Shown here piece after piece: positions 1 through 6,290 of a stretch of 6,929 bases of DNA. The DNA is from a bacterium (GTDB lineage Bacteria > Pseudomonadota > Gammaproteobacteria > Burkholderiales > Thiobacteraceae). Made by a program: the position numbers and the translations under genes. Under the pieces are notes generated by a model that was given only the letters and a program-made list of their open reading frames with translations, did not search any database and was not told the origin of the DNA. The number at the start of each line of letters is the position of its first letter. The stretch's first letter is position 1. The stretch lies in NCBI GenBank assembly GCA_027438535.1, contig DAIAMA010000065.1, positions 1-6,929 of the forward strand, written 5' to 3'.

Positions 1-1376
1 TCGATGCGGCGCAGCGCCCGCTCTAGGCGCTTATTGGTACGCACGATGCCCACATAGTCCCACATGAAACGCCGCAGTTCATCCCAGTTGTGCGAAATCA
101 CGATTTCCTCGTCGGCATCCGTGACGCGGCTTTCATCCCAGGCCGGCAAAGCAGGGATGGCGTGCGTGTCGCGCGCCATGATGTCTTGCGCCGCGGCGCG
201 GCCGAATATCAGGCACTCCAACAGCGAATTGCTGGCGAGCCGGTTCGCGCCGTGCAAGCCGGTGCATGCCACTTCGCCTACCGCATATAGCCCCTCGATA
301 TCGGTGCGCGCCCGCATATCGGTGAGCACGCCGCCGCAACTGTAGTGCGCCGCCGGCACCACCGGGATCGGCGCGCGCGTGATGTCGATGCCCAAGGCCA
401 GGCAGCGTTCGTAAATAGTCGGGAAATGCTCGCGCACGAAGGCGGCCGGCTGGTGCGAAATATCCAGATACACGCAATCCAAGCCGCGTTTTTTCATTTC
501 AAAGTCGATGGCGCGGGCCACCACATCGCGCGGCGCCAGCTCCGCACGCGCATCGTGCTCGGGCATGAAGCGCGTGCCGTCGGGTAGTTTTAATACGCCG
601 CCTTCACCGCGCACCGCCTCGGTAATGAGGAAGGATTTCGCGTGCGGATGGTAGAGGCAAGTCGGATGGAATTGGATGAATTCCATATTCGCCACCCGGC
701 AACCAGCGCGCCAGCCCATGGCCACGCCGTCGCCGGTAGCGACATCGGGGTTGGTGGTGTAGAGATAGACTTTGCCCGCGCCGCCGCTGGCCAGCACCGT
801 ATAAGGGGCGGCAAGCGTCACCACATGGCCGCTGGCCTTATTCAGGGCGTACAAGCCATGGCACTGGCGGCCGGGCCGGTTGAGCTTGGCGTCGGTGATG
901 AGGTCGATCGCGATATGCTCTTCCAACAGCGTAATATTGGGGTGGGATTTGACGCGCTCCAGCAAGGTCGTCTGCACCGCGTGGCCGGTGGCGTCCGCGG
1001 CGTGGATCACGCGCCGCTGGCTGTGGCCGCCTTCGCGCGTCAGGTGAAAACCGGTCTCATGCGCCGCATCGCGAGTAAACGGCACGCCTTGCTCGATTAG
1101 CCATTGAATCGCCTCGCGCCCGTGGGTGACGACGTGGCGCGTCACCGCCTCGTCGCAGAGACCGGCGCCGGCACGCAGGGTGTCCTGAATATGCGCATCC
1201 ACGGAGTCGGCGGAAGCCAGCACTGCGGCAATGCCGCCTTGGGCCCAATCGCTCGCGCCGTCGAGCAGCGTGCGCTTGGTGATAATGCCTATTCGGCACC
1301 GTTCGGCCAAGTGCAGGGCGGTACTTAAGCCGGCCAGGCCGCTGCCTACGATCAGCACGTCAAATGAATAGTTCAT
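1..1376 (-). CDS. nadB: L-aspartate oxidase NadB (partial, C-terminus off the left edge)
   Basis: FAD enzyme that oxidises L-aspartate to iminoaspartate, the first step of de novo NAD synthesis, with NadA using the product; cytoplasmic. I translated the minus strand from the ATG at 1376-1374 and found 458 uninterrupted codons to the window edge; family members are about 530 residues, so roughly 70 are missing. Visible motifs are the N-terminal dinucleotide-binding GSGLAG (residues 11-16), WAQGGIAA (45-52), the REGGHSQRR stretch (115-122), QFHPT (235-239), EAVRGEGG (253-260), RDVVARAI (283-290), HYSCGGV (344-350) and the FAD-binding [15 protein letters not shown] (373-387). R283, H237 and H344 fall in the conserved active-site segments of the aspartate oxidase / fumarate reductase flavoprotein family. 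[13 protein letters not shown] favours NadB over SdhA/FrdA. No good Shine-Dalgarno precedes the ATG, but [13 protein letters not shown] is the expected N-terminus. It is divergent from rpoE, as in many proteobacteria. Confidence 0.97.
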   Translation of the reverse strand, partial: MNYSFDVLIVGSGLAGLSTALHLAERCRIGIITKRTLLDGASDWAQGGIAAVLASADSVDAHIQDTLRAGAGLCDEAVTRHVVTHGREAIQWLIEQGVPFTRDAAHETGFHLTREGGHSQRRVIHAADATGHAVQTTLLERVKSHPNITLLEEHIAIDLITDAKLNRPGRQCHGLYALNKASGHVVTLAAPYTVLASGGAGKVYLYTTNPDVATGDGVAMGWRAGCRVANMEFIQFHPTCLYHPHAKSFLITEAVRGEGGVLKLPDGTRFMPEHDARAELAPRDVVARAIDFEMKKRGLDCVYLDISHQPAAFVREHFPTIYERCLALGIDITRAPIPVVPAAHYSCGGVLTDMRARTDIEGLYAVGEVACTGLHGANRLASNSLLECLIFGRAAAQDIMARDTHAIPALPAWDESRVTDADEEIVISHNWDELRRFMWDYVGIVRTNKRLERALRRI

Positions 1377-1401
1377 GTTTTAGCACTGTGAAATGCCGTA
1401 A

Positions 1402-1427
1402 ATCATAACACGCTGATTAAGACTCAA
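1402..1427 (-). promoter_or_regulatory. Candidate extended -10 promoter for nadB
   Basis: On the minus strand TATGAT (1407-1402) is preceded by TGT (1410-1408), giving an extended -10 element of the form TGnTATGAT. A TTGAGT hexamer lies further upstream (1427-1422), but the 14-base gap is shorter than the usual 16-18, so the extended -10 would have to do most of the work. The predicted start lies about 20 bases before the nadB ATG. This is a motif match only. Confidence 0.45.
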
Positions 1428-1481
1428 TCTAAGTGAACTCTCGGCGCGGCGATCTGTCTTCCGTATGTACGCGCTATTCCT

Positions 1482-1511
1482 TTCCCGATTTTTTCACTTA
1501 GACGGTATACT
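1482..1511 (+). promoter_or_regulatory. Candidate housekeeping promoter for rpoE
   Basis: TATACT at 1506-1511 is a good sigma-70 type -10 hexamer. The best -35 is weak: TTCCCG at 1482-1487, 18 bases upstream, with 3 of 6 consensus matches. Transcription would start near 1517-1519 and leave a leader of about 80 bases before the rpoE start at 1596. A TTG at 1512 is in frame with rpoE, but it would sit at or before the transcription start, which argues against its use. Confidence 0.4.
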
Positions 1512-1538
1512 TTGGGCCTTTTGAACGACATCCCGGCT

Positions 1539-1552
1539 GGAGCGATTGCTCC
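1539..1552 (+). other. Small hairpin in the rpoE leader
   Basis: GGAGC (1539-1543) and GCTCC (1548-1552) form a perfect 5-bp stem around a GATT tetraloop, extendable by one T-G wobble. No T-tract follows, so it is not an intrinsic terminator. It lies between the candidate promoter and the rpoE ribosome binding site. A stem this short can arise by chance, and no function is known. Confidence 0.3.
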
Positions 1553-1580
1553 GCGAACTAACCTTACGGATCGGCCCCGC

Positions 1581-1608
1581 ATGGGTGAACCCCTCATGGG
1601 CGAACGCC
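1581..1608 (+). repeat. Imperfect 15-bp tandem repeat carrying two in-frame ATGs of rpoE
   Basis: ATGGGTGAACCCC (1581-1593) is repeated as ATGGGCGAACGCC (1596-1608), 11 of 13 bases identical at a 15-base period. Each copy starts with an ATG in the rpoE frame (MGEPL, then MGERQ). The first copy supplies the GGGTGA that serves as Shine-Dalgarno for the second ATG. Confidence 0.6.
1583..1588 (+). promoter_or_regulatory. Ribosome binding site that decides the rpoE start
   Basis: GGGTGA contains GGTGA, which is complementary to the 3' end of 16S rRNA. It lies 7 bases before the ATG at 1596. The alternative ATG at 1581 has no comparable site, so 1596 is preferred. Confidence 0.6.
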
Positions 1609-2195
1609 AGATCGACCAGGTTTTGGTCGAGCGCGCGCAAAGTGGCGATAAGCACGCGTTCGAACTCTTGGTCGTGAAATACCAGCGTAAGCTGGCGCGC
1701 TTGCTATCACGCTTTATCCGCGATCCGGCAGAGGTCGAGGACGTCGCGCAGGAGGCTTTTATCAAAGCCTACCGCGCATTGCCTTCGTTTCGCGGCGATA
1801 GCGCGTTTTATACCTGGCTCTACCGCATCGGCATCAACACCGCGAAAAACTTTCTGGTATCCCAAGGCCGGCGCGCGCCAACCACTACCGGATTCGATGC
1901 CGAAGAAGCCGAAACCTTCGATGACGCCGACTCGCTGCGCGACCTCAATACGCCGGAAGCGTCGATGCTGACGCAGGAAATCGGGCGCACGGTGAACGAG
2001 GTGGTGGACAGTCTGCCCGAAGAATTGCGCACCGCGCTGACCTTGCGCGAAATCGAAGGATTGAGCTACGAAGACATTGCCCAGGCAATGAATTGTCCGA
2101 TCGGCACCGTGCGCTCGCGTATTTTTCGCGCGCGCGAGGCGGTAGCCGATAAATTACGTCCCTTGTTGGAAACCAGCAAAGACCGGAGGTGGTAA
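1596..2195 (+). CDS. rpoE: ECF RNA polymerase sigma factor RpoE (sigma-E / AlgU type)
   Basis: Extracytoplasmic-function sigma factor that directs RNA polymerase to envelope-stress promoters and is held inactive by the anti-sigma factor RseA/MucA. The 199 residues match the usual length of about 190-200. Region 2 spans about residues 18-90 and contains EVEDVAQEAFIKAYRALPSF (46-65) and FYTWLYRIGINTAKN (71-85), the -10 recognition part. An acidic linker (about 98-120) follows. Region 4 (about 135-192) carries the helix-turn-helix LSYEDIAQAMNCPIGTVRSR (156-175), which reads the -35 element. The start at 1596 gives MGERQIDQVLVERAQSGD, the typical N-terminus of the family, and has a good ribosome binding site; a start at 1581 would add five residues. 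The last codons contain the ribosome binding site of rseA, so the two genes are probably co-translated. I see no sigma-E type promoter upstream, so autoregulation is not evident from the sequence. Confidence 0.95.
   Translation: MGERQIDQVLVERAQSGDKHAFELLVVKYQRKLARLLSRFIRDPAEVEDVAQEAFIKAYRALPSFRGDSAFYTWLYRIGINTAKNFLVSQGRRAPTTTGFDAEEAETFDDADSLRDLNTPEASMLTQEIGRTVNEVVDSLPEELRTALTLREIEGLSYEDIAQAMNCPIGTVRSRIFRAREAVADKLRPLLETSKDRRW
2185..2190 (+). promoter_or_regulatory. Strong ribosome binding site for rseA inside the rpoE 3' end
   Basis: GGAGGT lies within the last rpoE codons, 7 bases before the ATG at 2198. It fixes the rseA start at 2198 rather than at the in-frame GTG at 2189, which overlaps the site itself. 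Confidence 0.8.
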
Positions 2196-2197
2196 TC

Positions 2198-2434
2198 ATG
2201 AGCGAACAACTCTCTGCCCTCATCGATGGCGAATTGACAGAAGCGGAAGCGCTGCGCCTGATTCGCGCGCTGAAAAGCAACGATCAGTTCCGTCAAACCT
2301 GGAATATGTTTCACCTGGTGGGCGATGCCTTGCGCAAAGCCCCGCAGGTATCCGCCGATTTCAGCGCTAAAGTAGCGCGGCAATTGGCCAGCGAACCCAC
2401 CGTATTGGCACCGCGGCAGCGCAAGGCTCGTTGA
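2198..2434 (+). CDS. rseA: Truncated anti-sigma-E factor RseA/MucA (cytoplasmic domain only)
   Basis: In relatives RseA is a single-pass inner-membrane protein of about 190-220 residues. Its cytoplasmic N-terminus binds and inhibits RpoE, and its periplasmic part is cut by DegS and then RseP on envelope stress. Here only 78 residues are encoded. MSEQLSALIDGELTEAEALR (1-20) and the WNMFHLVGDALR stretch (35-46) are the typical anti-sigma domain, and the EPTVLAPR motif (66-73) is the usual linker before the membrane segment. The frame then stops after RKAR, with no hydrophobic stretch and no periplasmic domain. The following DNA is the end of rseB in another frame, so the truncation looks like one side of a deletion. 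The sigma-binding part appears complete (in E. coli about the first 66 residues suffice for binding), so a soluble inhibitor could still be made. Whether it is stable is unknown. The start is supported by GGAGGT at the proper spacing, four codons downstream of a possible GTG. Confidence 0.85.
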   Translation: MSEQLSALIDGELTEAEALRLIRALKSNDQFRQTWNMFHLVGDALRKAPQVSADFSAKVARQLASEPTVLAPRQRKAR

Positions 2435-2852
2435 TCAATTCGCCTTTACCGATATCAAAATCGGCATGCCGATAGACCGCAAGCAAGTGCGGCCGGTGTT
2501 GCGCGGCAAGAAGCTAGTGCAATCGACAGGCGAGGGGAATACACAGCCGCTGCCCATCGATGCCGGCTGGAAAATCGGCGTCACGCCGCCGGGCTTCGAA
2601 AAAATCATGGCGGTAAAACGGGTGTTGCCGGGCACGAGCATGCCGGTGAATCATATTGTCTTCTCCGATGGGCTAGCCGCGGCGTCGGTGTTTATCGAAC
2701 CGGCTTCGAACAAAACTACGCCCGGGTTATCGCATCAGGGCGCAATGCATGTGTATACGCGCAAGGTGGCGGACTATCAAGTCAAAGTGCTGGGTGAAGT
2801 ACCGTCGGCCACGGTGATGCAAATCGGCGATTCGGTGAGCTTTAAAAAATAG
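2430..2852 (+). pseudogene. rseB: C-terminal remnant of the sigma-E regulator RseB/MucB
   Basis: RseB is a periplasmic protein of about 310-340 residues that binds the periplasmic part of RseA and shields it from DegS until lipids or misfolded lipopolysaccharide displace it. The open frame here encodes only the last 140 or so residues, starting VDQFAFTDIKIG, and covers the small C-terminal domain: TPPGFEKIMAVKRVLPG, then HIVFSDGLAAASVFIEP, and the ending GAMHVYTRKVADYQVKVLGE with VPSATVMQIGDSV, all well preserved. The signal peptide and the large N-terminal LolA/LppX-like domain are absent. The first in-frame ATG (2466) has no Shine-Dalgarno and falls inside a conserved strand; a product from it would remain in the cytoplasm. 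The frame differs from that of rseA, so no fusion protein is made. The lack of further decay suggests either a recent deletion or an assembly fault. Two bases separate its stop from rseC. Confidence 0.85.
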
Positions 2853-2854
2853 CC

Positions 2855-3295
2855 ATGCTGGAATCCGAAGCCATTGTGGTAAAAGTCGAAAACGGCGCCA
2901 CCTTCGTCGAAGCGCAAACCGAGGGCGGTTGCGGCGGCAATCGCTGCGCAAGCCAAGGTTGCAGCACGGCGGTGCTGACGCGCCTGTTCAGCCAACAGCC
3001 CAAAGCATTGCGGGTAAATAACCCGATTGCGGCACAAGTCGGCGAGCGGGTAATGGTCGGGCTGGAAGAGGGCGCCTTCCTCAAAAGTTCGCTGGTGGCT
3101 TATTTGCTTCCCTTACTCGCCTTGATTGCGGGGGCGGCGCTCGGATTACATTTTGCCGCGCATGATGAGATACGCGACCTTTATGCCGGTTTGGGCGGGC
3201 TTGCCGGTTTGATAGGCAGCGCGTTCGCGATCAAGCTTTCTCTGCCCATGCTATTAGGGAGCAGCGTACAACCGGTTATTTTGCGTCGTTTATAA
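2855..3295 (+). CDS. rseC: SoxR-reducing / sigma-E regulatory membrane protein RseC (MucC)
   Basis: RseC/MucC is an inner-membrane protein of the sigma-E operon with a modest positive effect on sigma-E activity in some bacteria; the family is also linked to the RsxC-type electron-transfer system that reduces SoxR. The product is 146 residues, a usual length. An N-terminal beta-rich part (MLESEAIVVKVENG) leads to a cysteine cluster, C26, C31 and C36, within GGCGGNRCASQGCSTAVL. Two membrane segments follow at about 78-100 and 109-130, separated by a short hydrophilic turn (HDEIRD), then a short basic tail. The start is 2 bases after the rseB stop. The nearest purine-rich site, GGTGAG at 2834-2839, is about 15 bases away, too far to act as a normal ribosome binding site, so translation probably depends on coupling to rseB. 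Family assignment is firm; the biochemical role is not well defined. Confidence 0.88.
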   Translation: MLESEAIVVKVENGATFVEAQTEGGCGGNRCASQGCSTAVLTRLFSQQPKALRVNNPIAAQVGERVMVGLEEGAFLKSSLVAYLLPLLALIAGAALGLHFAAHDEIRDLYAGLGGLAGLIGSAFAIKLSLPMLLGSSVQPVILRRL

Positions 3296-3303
3296 TAAAG
3301 AAC

Positions 3304-3573
3304 ATGCGAACACCCCGGTTCAAGCTGACAGTGTATGGCCGCACGGATTGCCATTTATGCCAAGAAATGGTGGCGGCGCTGGAGGAGCTGCAACAACCCT
3401 ACGCCTTTACCTTTAATTTTGTGGATATCGACGAGAACCCGCGCCTGGTTTTGCTCTATGGCACCATCGTGCCGGTGTTATTGGGGAATGGCCAAGAAAT
3501 CTGCCGCCATCACCTCGACTTCCCCGCCTTGAAAGCCTTTCTGGACACGCGCCCGGCAGTGAAAAGTGAATGA
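3304..3573 (+). CDS. Glutaredoxin-like small thioredoxin-fold protein (DUF836 type)
   Basis: Small cytoplasmic thioredoxin-fold protein of 89 residues, close to the usual size for this group. The first strand FKLTVYGR (6-13) is followed by the redox motif C16-H-L-C19. The segment DIDENPRLVLLYG (41-53) precedes I-V-P57, the cis-proline loop that faces the active site in this fold. The C-terminus ALKAFLDT forms the last helix. Both cysteines are present, so disulfide exchange is plausible; the natural partner is not known. The gene starts 8 bases after the rseC stop with only a weak purine stretch (AAAGAA) before it, which suggests one transcript with the sigma-E genes. A gene of this type next to lepA is common in betaproteobacteria. 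Confidence 0.85.
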   Translation: MRTPRFKLTVYGRTDCHLCQEMVAALEELQQPYAFTFNFVDIDENPRLVLLYGTIVPVLLGNGQEICRHHLDFPALKAFLDTRPAVKSE

Positions 3574-3598
3574 TTTTTTAGAGAAAATCGGCTAAAAT
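3570..3598 (+). promoter_or_regulatory. Candidate promoter for the lepA operon
   Basis: TAAAAT at 3593-3598 matches the -10 consensus at 5 of 6 positions. ATGATT at 3570-3575, 17 bases upstream, matches the -35 at only 3 of 6. Initiation would be near 3604-3606. It would give a leader of about 50 bases that contains the downstream hairpin and T-run, so transcripts from it would have to pass a terminator to reach lepA. Confidence 0.45.
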
Positions 3599-3619
3599 GC
3601 GCGTTCTTTTCAACATGCC

Positions 3620-3645
3620 AAAGGGCACCTAGCGTGCCCTTTTTT
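3620..3645 (+). terminator. Rho-independent terminator just upstream of lepA
   Basis: AAAGGGCAC (3620-3628) pairs perfectly with GTGCCCTTT (3634-3642) around the 5-base loop CTAGC, and six T residues (3640-3645) run from the end of the stem. This is a textbook intrinsic terminator for plus-strand transcription. The last T is only 11 bases before the lepA ATG, so it sits inside the lepA leader as well as ending the sigma-E operon. Confidence 0.85.
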
Positions 3646-3656
3646 GCTGGTACGCC

Positions 3657-5453
3657 ATGCAGCAGTTCATTCGCAATTTTTCGATCATCGCCCATATCGA
3701 CCACGGCAAATCCACGCTCGCCGATCGCTTTATTCAACGCTGCGGCGGCTTATCCGACCGCGAGATGCAAGAGCAAGTGCTCGATTCCATGGATCTAGAA
3801 AAAGAGCGCGGCATCACCATCAAGGCGCAGACCGCGGCCTTGCGCTACGTGGCACGCGACGGCCAAACCTATGCCCTGAATCTGATCGATACCCCGGGCC
3901 ATGTGGATTTTTCGTATGAAGTCTCGCGTTCGCTGGCCGCTTGCGAGGGCGCCTTGCTGGTGGTGGATGCTTCCCAAGGCGTGGAAGCGCAGACCGTCGC
4001 CAATTGTTACACCGCCATCGAACAGGGCGTGGAAGTCGTGCCGGTGCTGAATAAAATCGATCTACCCTCGGCCGATCCGGAAAGCGTGATCCAGGAAATC
4101 GAAGATATTATCGGCATCGACGCCACGGATGCCGTTCGCGCCAGCGCCAAGACCGGCGCCGGTATCGACGATATCCTGGAAATGGTGATCGCGAAAATCC
4201 CGGCGCCGCGCGGTAATCCGGACGCCCCGCTCAAGGCCTTGATCATCGATTCCTGGTTCGACAACTACGTGGGAGTGGTGATGCTGGTACGCGTGGTGGA
4301 CGGCGTGCTGCGGCCCAAGGACAAGATTTTGCTCATGGCCAACGGCATGACCTATCTGTGCGAACAAGTCGGAGTGTTCACGCCAAAATCGGTGCAGCGC
4401 AAACAGCTCGGCGCGGGCGAAGTCGGGTTTGTCATCGCCGGGATTAAGGAGTTGAAAAGCGCGCAAGTGGGCGACACCCTCACGCGTGCCGATAAACCCG
4501 CGGCCGAGGCGCTGCCGGGCTTCAAGGAAATCAAGCCGCAAGTATTCGCCGGACTGTATCCCATCGATTCGCATGAATACGAAGCGCTGCGCGATGCCTT
4601 GGAAAAGCTCAAGCTCAACGATTCCTCGCTGCATTACGAGCCCGAGACCTCGCAAGCGCTGGGCTTCGGCTTCCGCTGCGGCTTTCTGGGCTTGCTGCAC
4701 ATGGATATCGTGCAGGAGCGGCTGGAACGCGAATACAACATGAATCTCATCACCACCGCGCCGACGGTGGTGTATCAAGTACTGATGCGCGACGGTAGCG
4801 TGCTGGAAATCGAAAATCCCTCTAAATTGCCCGACCCTTCGAAAATCGCCGAAATTCGTGAACCCATTATCAGCGCCACCATCTTGACGCCGCAGGATTA
4901 TGTCGGCAATGTCATCACGCTCTGCACCGGCAAGCGCGGCGTGCAAAAAAACATGCAATATATGGGGCGGCAAGTCATGTTGACGTATGAGCTGCCGATG
5001 AACGAAGTGGTGATGGATTTTTTCGATAAGCTGAAATCGATATCGCGCGGTTATGCCTCGCTCGATTATGATTTCAAAACATTCCAGGTGGCGGATCTGG
5101 TCAAGCTCGATATCTTGGTGAATGCCGAAAAAGTCGACGCGCTCTCCACCATCGTGCACCGGGCCAGCTCGCAAGCGCGCGGCCGCGACTTGGCGGCGAA
5201 AATGCGCGAACTGATTCCGCGTCAAATGTTCGATGTGGCGATCCAAGCCGCGATCGGCTCGAACATCATCGCGCGCGAAAACGTCAAGGCCATGCGCAAG
5301 AATGTGCTGGCCAAGTGTTATGGCGGCGATATCACGCGCAAGAAAAAGCTGCTGGAGAAACAAAAAGCCGGCAAAAAACGCATGAAGCAGGTGGGTAACG
5401 TGGAAATTCCACAAGAGGCTTTCCTTGCCGTATTGCAAGTGGACAATAAATAA
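3657..5453 (+). CDS. lepA: Elongation factor 4 (LepA), ribosomal back-translocating GTPase
   Basis: Translation GTPase that acts on post-translocation ribosomes, with reported roles in back-translocation, initiation and 30S subunit biogenesis; it is found in cytoplasm and at the membrane. The 598 residues are full length. G-domain motifs are intact: G1 AHIDHGKST (12-20), G2 RGITIKAQT (51-59), G3 DTPGHVD (78-84) with the catalytic-site H81, G4 NKID (132-135) and G5 SAK (163-165). Domain II and the EF-G-like domains III and V follow ([20 protein letters not shown] is typical). The last hundred residues form the EF-4-specific C-terminal domain, with the characteristic [20 protein letters not shown] segment and the basic [20 protein letters not shown] that reaches the peptidyl-transferase centre. 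The start [18 protein letters not shown] is the family norm, although no clear Shine-Dalgarno precedes it. It lies 19 bases upstream of lepB, the classical lep operon pair. Confidence 0.98.
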   Translation: MQQFIRNFSIIAHIDHGKSTLADRFIQRCGGLSDREMQEQVLDSMDLEKERGITIKAQTAALRYVARDGQTYALNLIDTPGHVDFSYEVSRSLAACEGALLVVDASQGVEAQTVANCYTAIEQGVEVVPVLNKIDLPSADPESVIQEIEDIIGIDATDAVRASAKTGAGIDDILEMVIAKIPAPRGNPDAPLKALIIDSWFDNYVGVVMLVRVVDGVLRPKDKILLMANGMTYLCEQVGVFTPKSVQRKQLGAGEVGFVIAGIKELKSAQVGDTLTRADKPAAEALPGFKEIKPQVFAGLYPIDSHEYEALRDALEKLKLNDSSLHYEPETSQALGFGFRCGFLGLLHMDIVQERLEREYNMNLITTAPTVVYQVLMRDGSVLEIENPSKLPDPSKIAEIREPIISATILTPQDYVGNVITLCTGKRGVQKNMQYMGRQVMLTYELPMNEVVMDFFDKLKSISRGYASLDYDFKTFQVADLVKLDILVNAEKVDALSTIVHRASSQARGRDLAAKMRELIPRQMFDVAIQAAIGSNIIARENVKAMRKNVLAKCYGGDITRKKKLLEKQKAGKKRMKQVGNVEIPQEAFLAVLQVDNK

Positions 5454-5459
5454 CCCGAT

Positions 5460-5465
5460 GGGAAA
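5460..5465 (+). promoter_or_regulatory. Ribosome binding site that decides the lepB start
   Basis: GGGAAA lies 7 bases before the ATG at 5473. It overlaps the alternative in-frame ATG at 5458, which has no purine-rich site of its own. Confidence 0.5.
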
Positions 5466-5472
5466 CTTAACA

Positions 5473-6279
5473 ATGGATTTCGCGCTTATTCTGCTGATCG
5501 CCTTGCTGGTGACCGGTTTCATTTGGCTGCTGGATATCGTCTATTTCAAAAAGCATCGCGGCGCGGAGGAGAAAGAGCCGCTGCTGATCGAATACGCCAA
5601 GAGTTTTTTCCCGGTGATCTTGATCGTGTTCGCCTTGCGCTCCTTCATCGTGGAGCCGTTTCGCATTCCCTCCGGCTCGATGATTCCTACCCTCAGAGTG
5701 GGCGATTTCATCTTGGTGAACAAATATACCTGGGGTATTCGGTTGCCGGTCGCGAACATCAAAATACTCGATATCAATCAACCGCAGCGCGGCGATGTCA
5801 TGGTATTCCGCTATCCGGTCGACCCTTCGCTCGACTACATCAAACGCGTGGTGGGTTTGCCCGGAGATAAGGTCGAATACACGCAGGATAAGCGCCTGCT
5901 CATCAATGGCAAGGAAGTGCCTTGGCAATACGAGCGTGACTTCGACTACACCAAAGCCGGGCTTAACACGGTCACTGCCAAGCTGTACCACGAGCAATTA
6001 GGCGCGCACCGTCATTCCATCTTGATTCAACCGGACGATCCGGCGGTGCATATCGAGCAAGTGCGCCCATTCCAGCATCGCACCAATTGCGATTACAATG
6101 ACGGCGGCTTCGTTTGCATCGTACCGCCGGGACATTACTTCATGATGGGCGACAATCGCGACGACAGCACCGATAGCCGCTATTGGGGCTTCGTGCCGGA
6201 CGATCACATCGTGGGCAAGGCATTTTTTGTTTGGATGAACTTTAGCGATTTCAGGCGTATCGGCAAATCCATCGAATAG
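5473..6279 (+). CDS. lepB: Signal peptidase I (leader peptidase LepB)
   Basis: Inner-membrane serine protease that removes signal peptides from exported preproteins on the periplasmic face. The 268 residues begin with a first membrane helix (about 3-24), then a basic/acidic cytoplasmic loop (KKHRGAEEKE) and a second helix (about 44-60). Box B FRIPSGSMIPTL contains the nucleophile S69; box D DYIKRVVGLPGD contains the general-base K124. GDNRDDSTDSRYWG (226-239) is box E. An insertion between about 150 and 215 includes C206 and C215, which could form a disulfide like that of E. coli LepB. The start at 5473 gives MDFALILLIALLVTG, the expected N-terminus, and has GGGAAA upstream; the ATG at 5458 would add five residues. 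The signal peptidase gene follows lepA in the standard lep operon and leads on to DUF4845 and rnc. Confidence 0.97.
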   Translation: MDFALILLIALLVTGFIWLLDIVYFKKHRGAEEKEPLLIEYAKSFFPVILIVFALRSFIVEPFRIPSGSMIPTLRVGDFILVNKYTWGIRLPVANIKILDINQPQRGDVMVFRYPVDPSLDYIKRVVGLPGDKVEYTQDKRLLINGKEVPWQYERDFDYTKAGLNTVTAKLYHEQLGAHRHSILIQPDDPAVHIEQVRPFQHRTNCDYNDGGFVCIVPPGHYFMMGDNRDDSTDSRYWGFVPDDHIVGKAFFVWMNFSDFRRIGKSIE

Positions 6280-6284
6280 GAGAG
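6278..6284 (+). promoter_or_regulatory. Ribosome binding site of the DUF4845 gene overlapping the lepB stop
   Basis: AGGAGAG shares its first two bases with the lepB TAG (6277-6279) and lies 6 bases before the ATG at 6291. The arrangement suggests coupled translation. Confidence 0.7.
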
Positions 6285-6290
6285 TGCTTC

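Noticed and set aside
642..1328. Plus-strand open frames within nadB
   Set aside because: The minus-strand nadB frame is continuous with conserved motifs throughout; the plus-strand frames show no family resemblance.
1433..1457. TGAACTC ... TCTGT as a sigma-E promoter for rpoE
   Set aside because: The gap of 12 bases is several short of the spacing required by sigma-E, and both hexamers are imperfect.
1512..1595. N-terminal extension of rpoE from TTG at 1512
   Set aside because: It overlaps the candidate -10 and start point, lacks a ribosome binding site, and adds 28 residues not typical of the family.
2466..2852. The rseB remnant as an independent small gene starting at ATG 2466
   Set aside because: It has no Shine-Dalgarno, the start falls within a conserved strand of the RseB C-terminal domain, and homologous sequence extends upstream to about 2430.
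3291..3296. Perfect TATAAT at the rseC stop
   Set aside because: No -35 hexamer lies 16-18 bases upstream, and transcription would start at about the glutaredoxin-like gene's ATG. The match is made by the rseC TTA-TAA end and is probably chance.
4062..5522. Very long minus-strand open frame (486 codons) opposite lepA and the start of lepB
   Set aside because: lepA is certain on the plus strand. The antisense translation is rich in His, Arg and Gln without recognisable domains, and reads as the complement of codon-biased GC-rich sequence.
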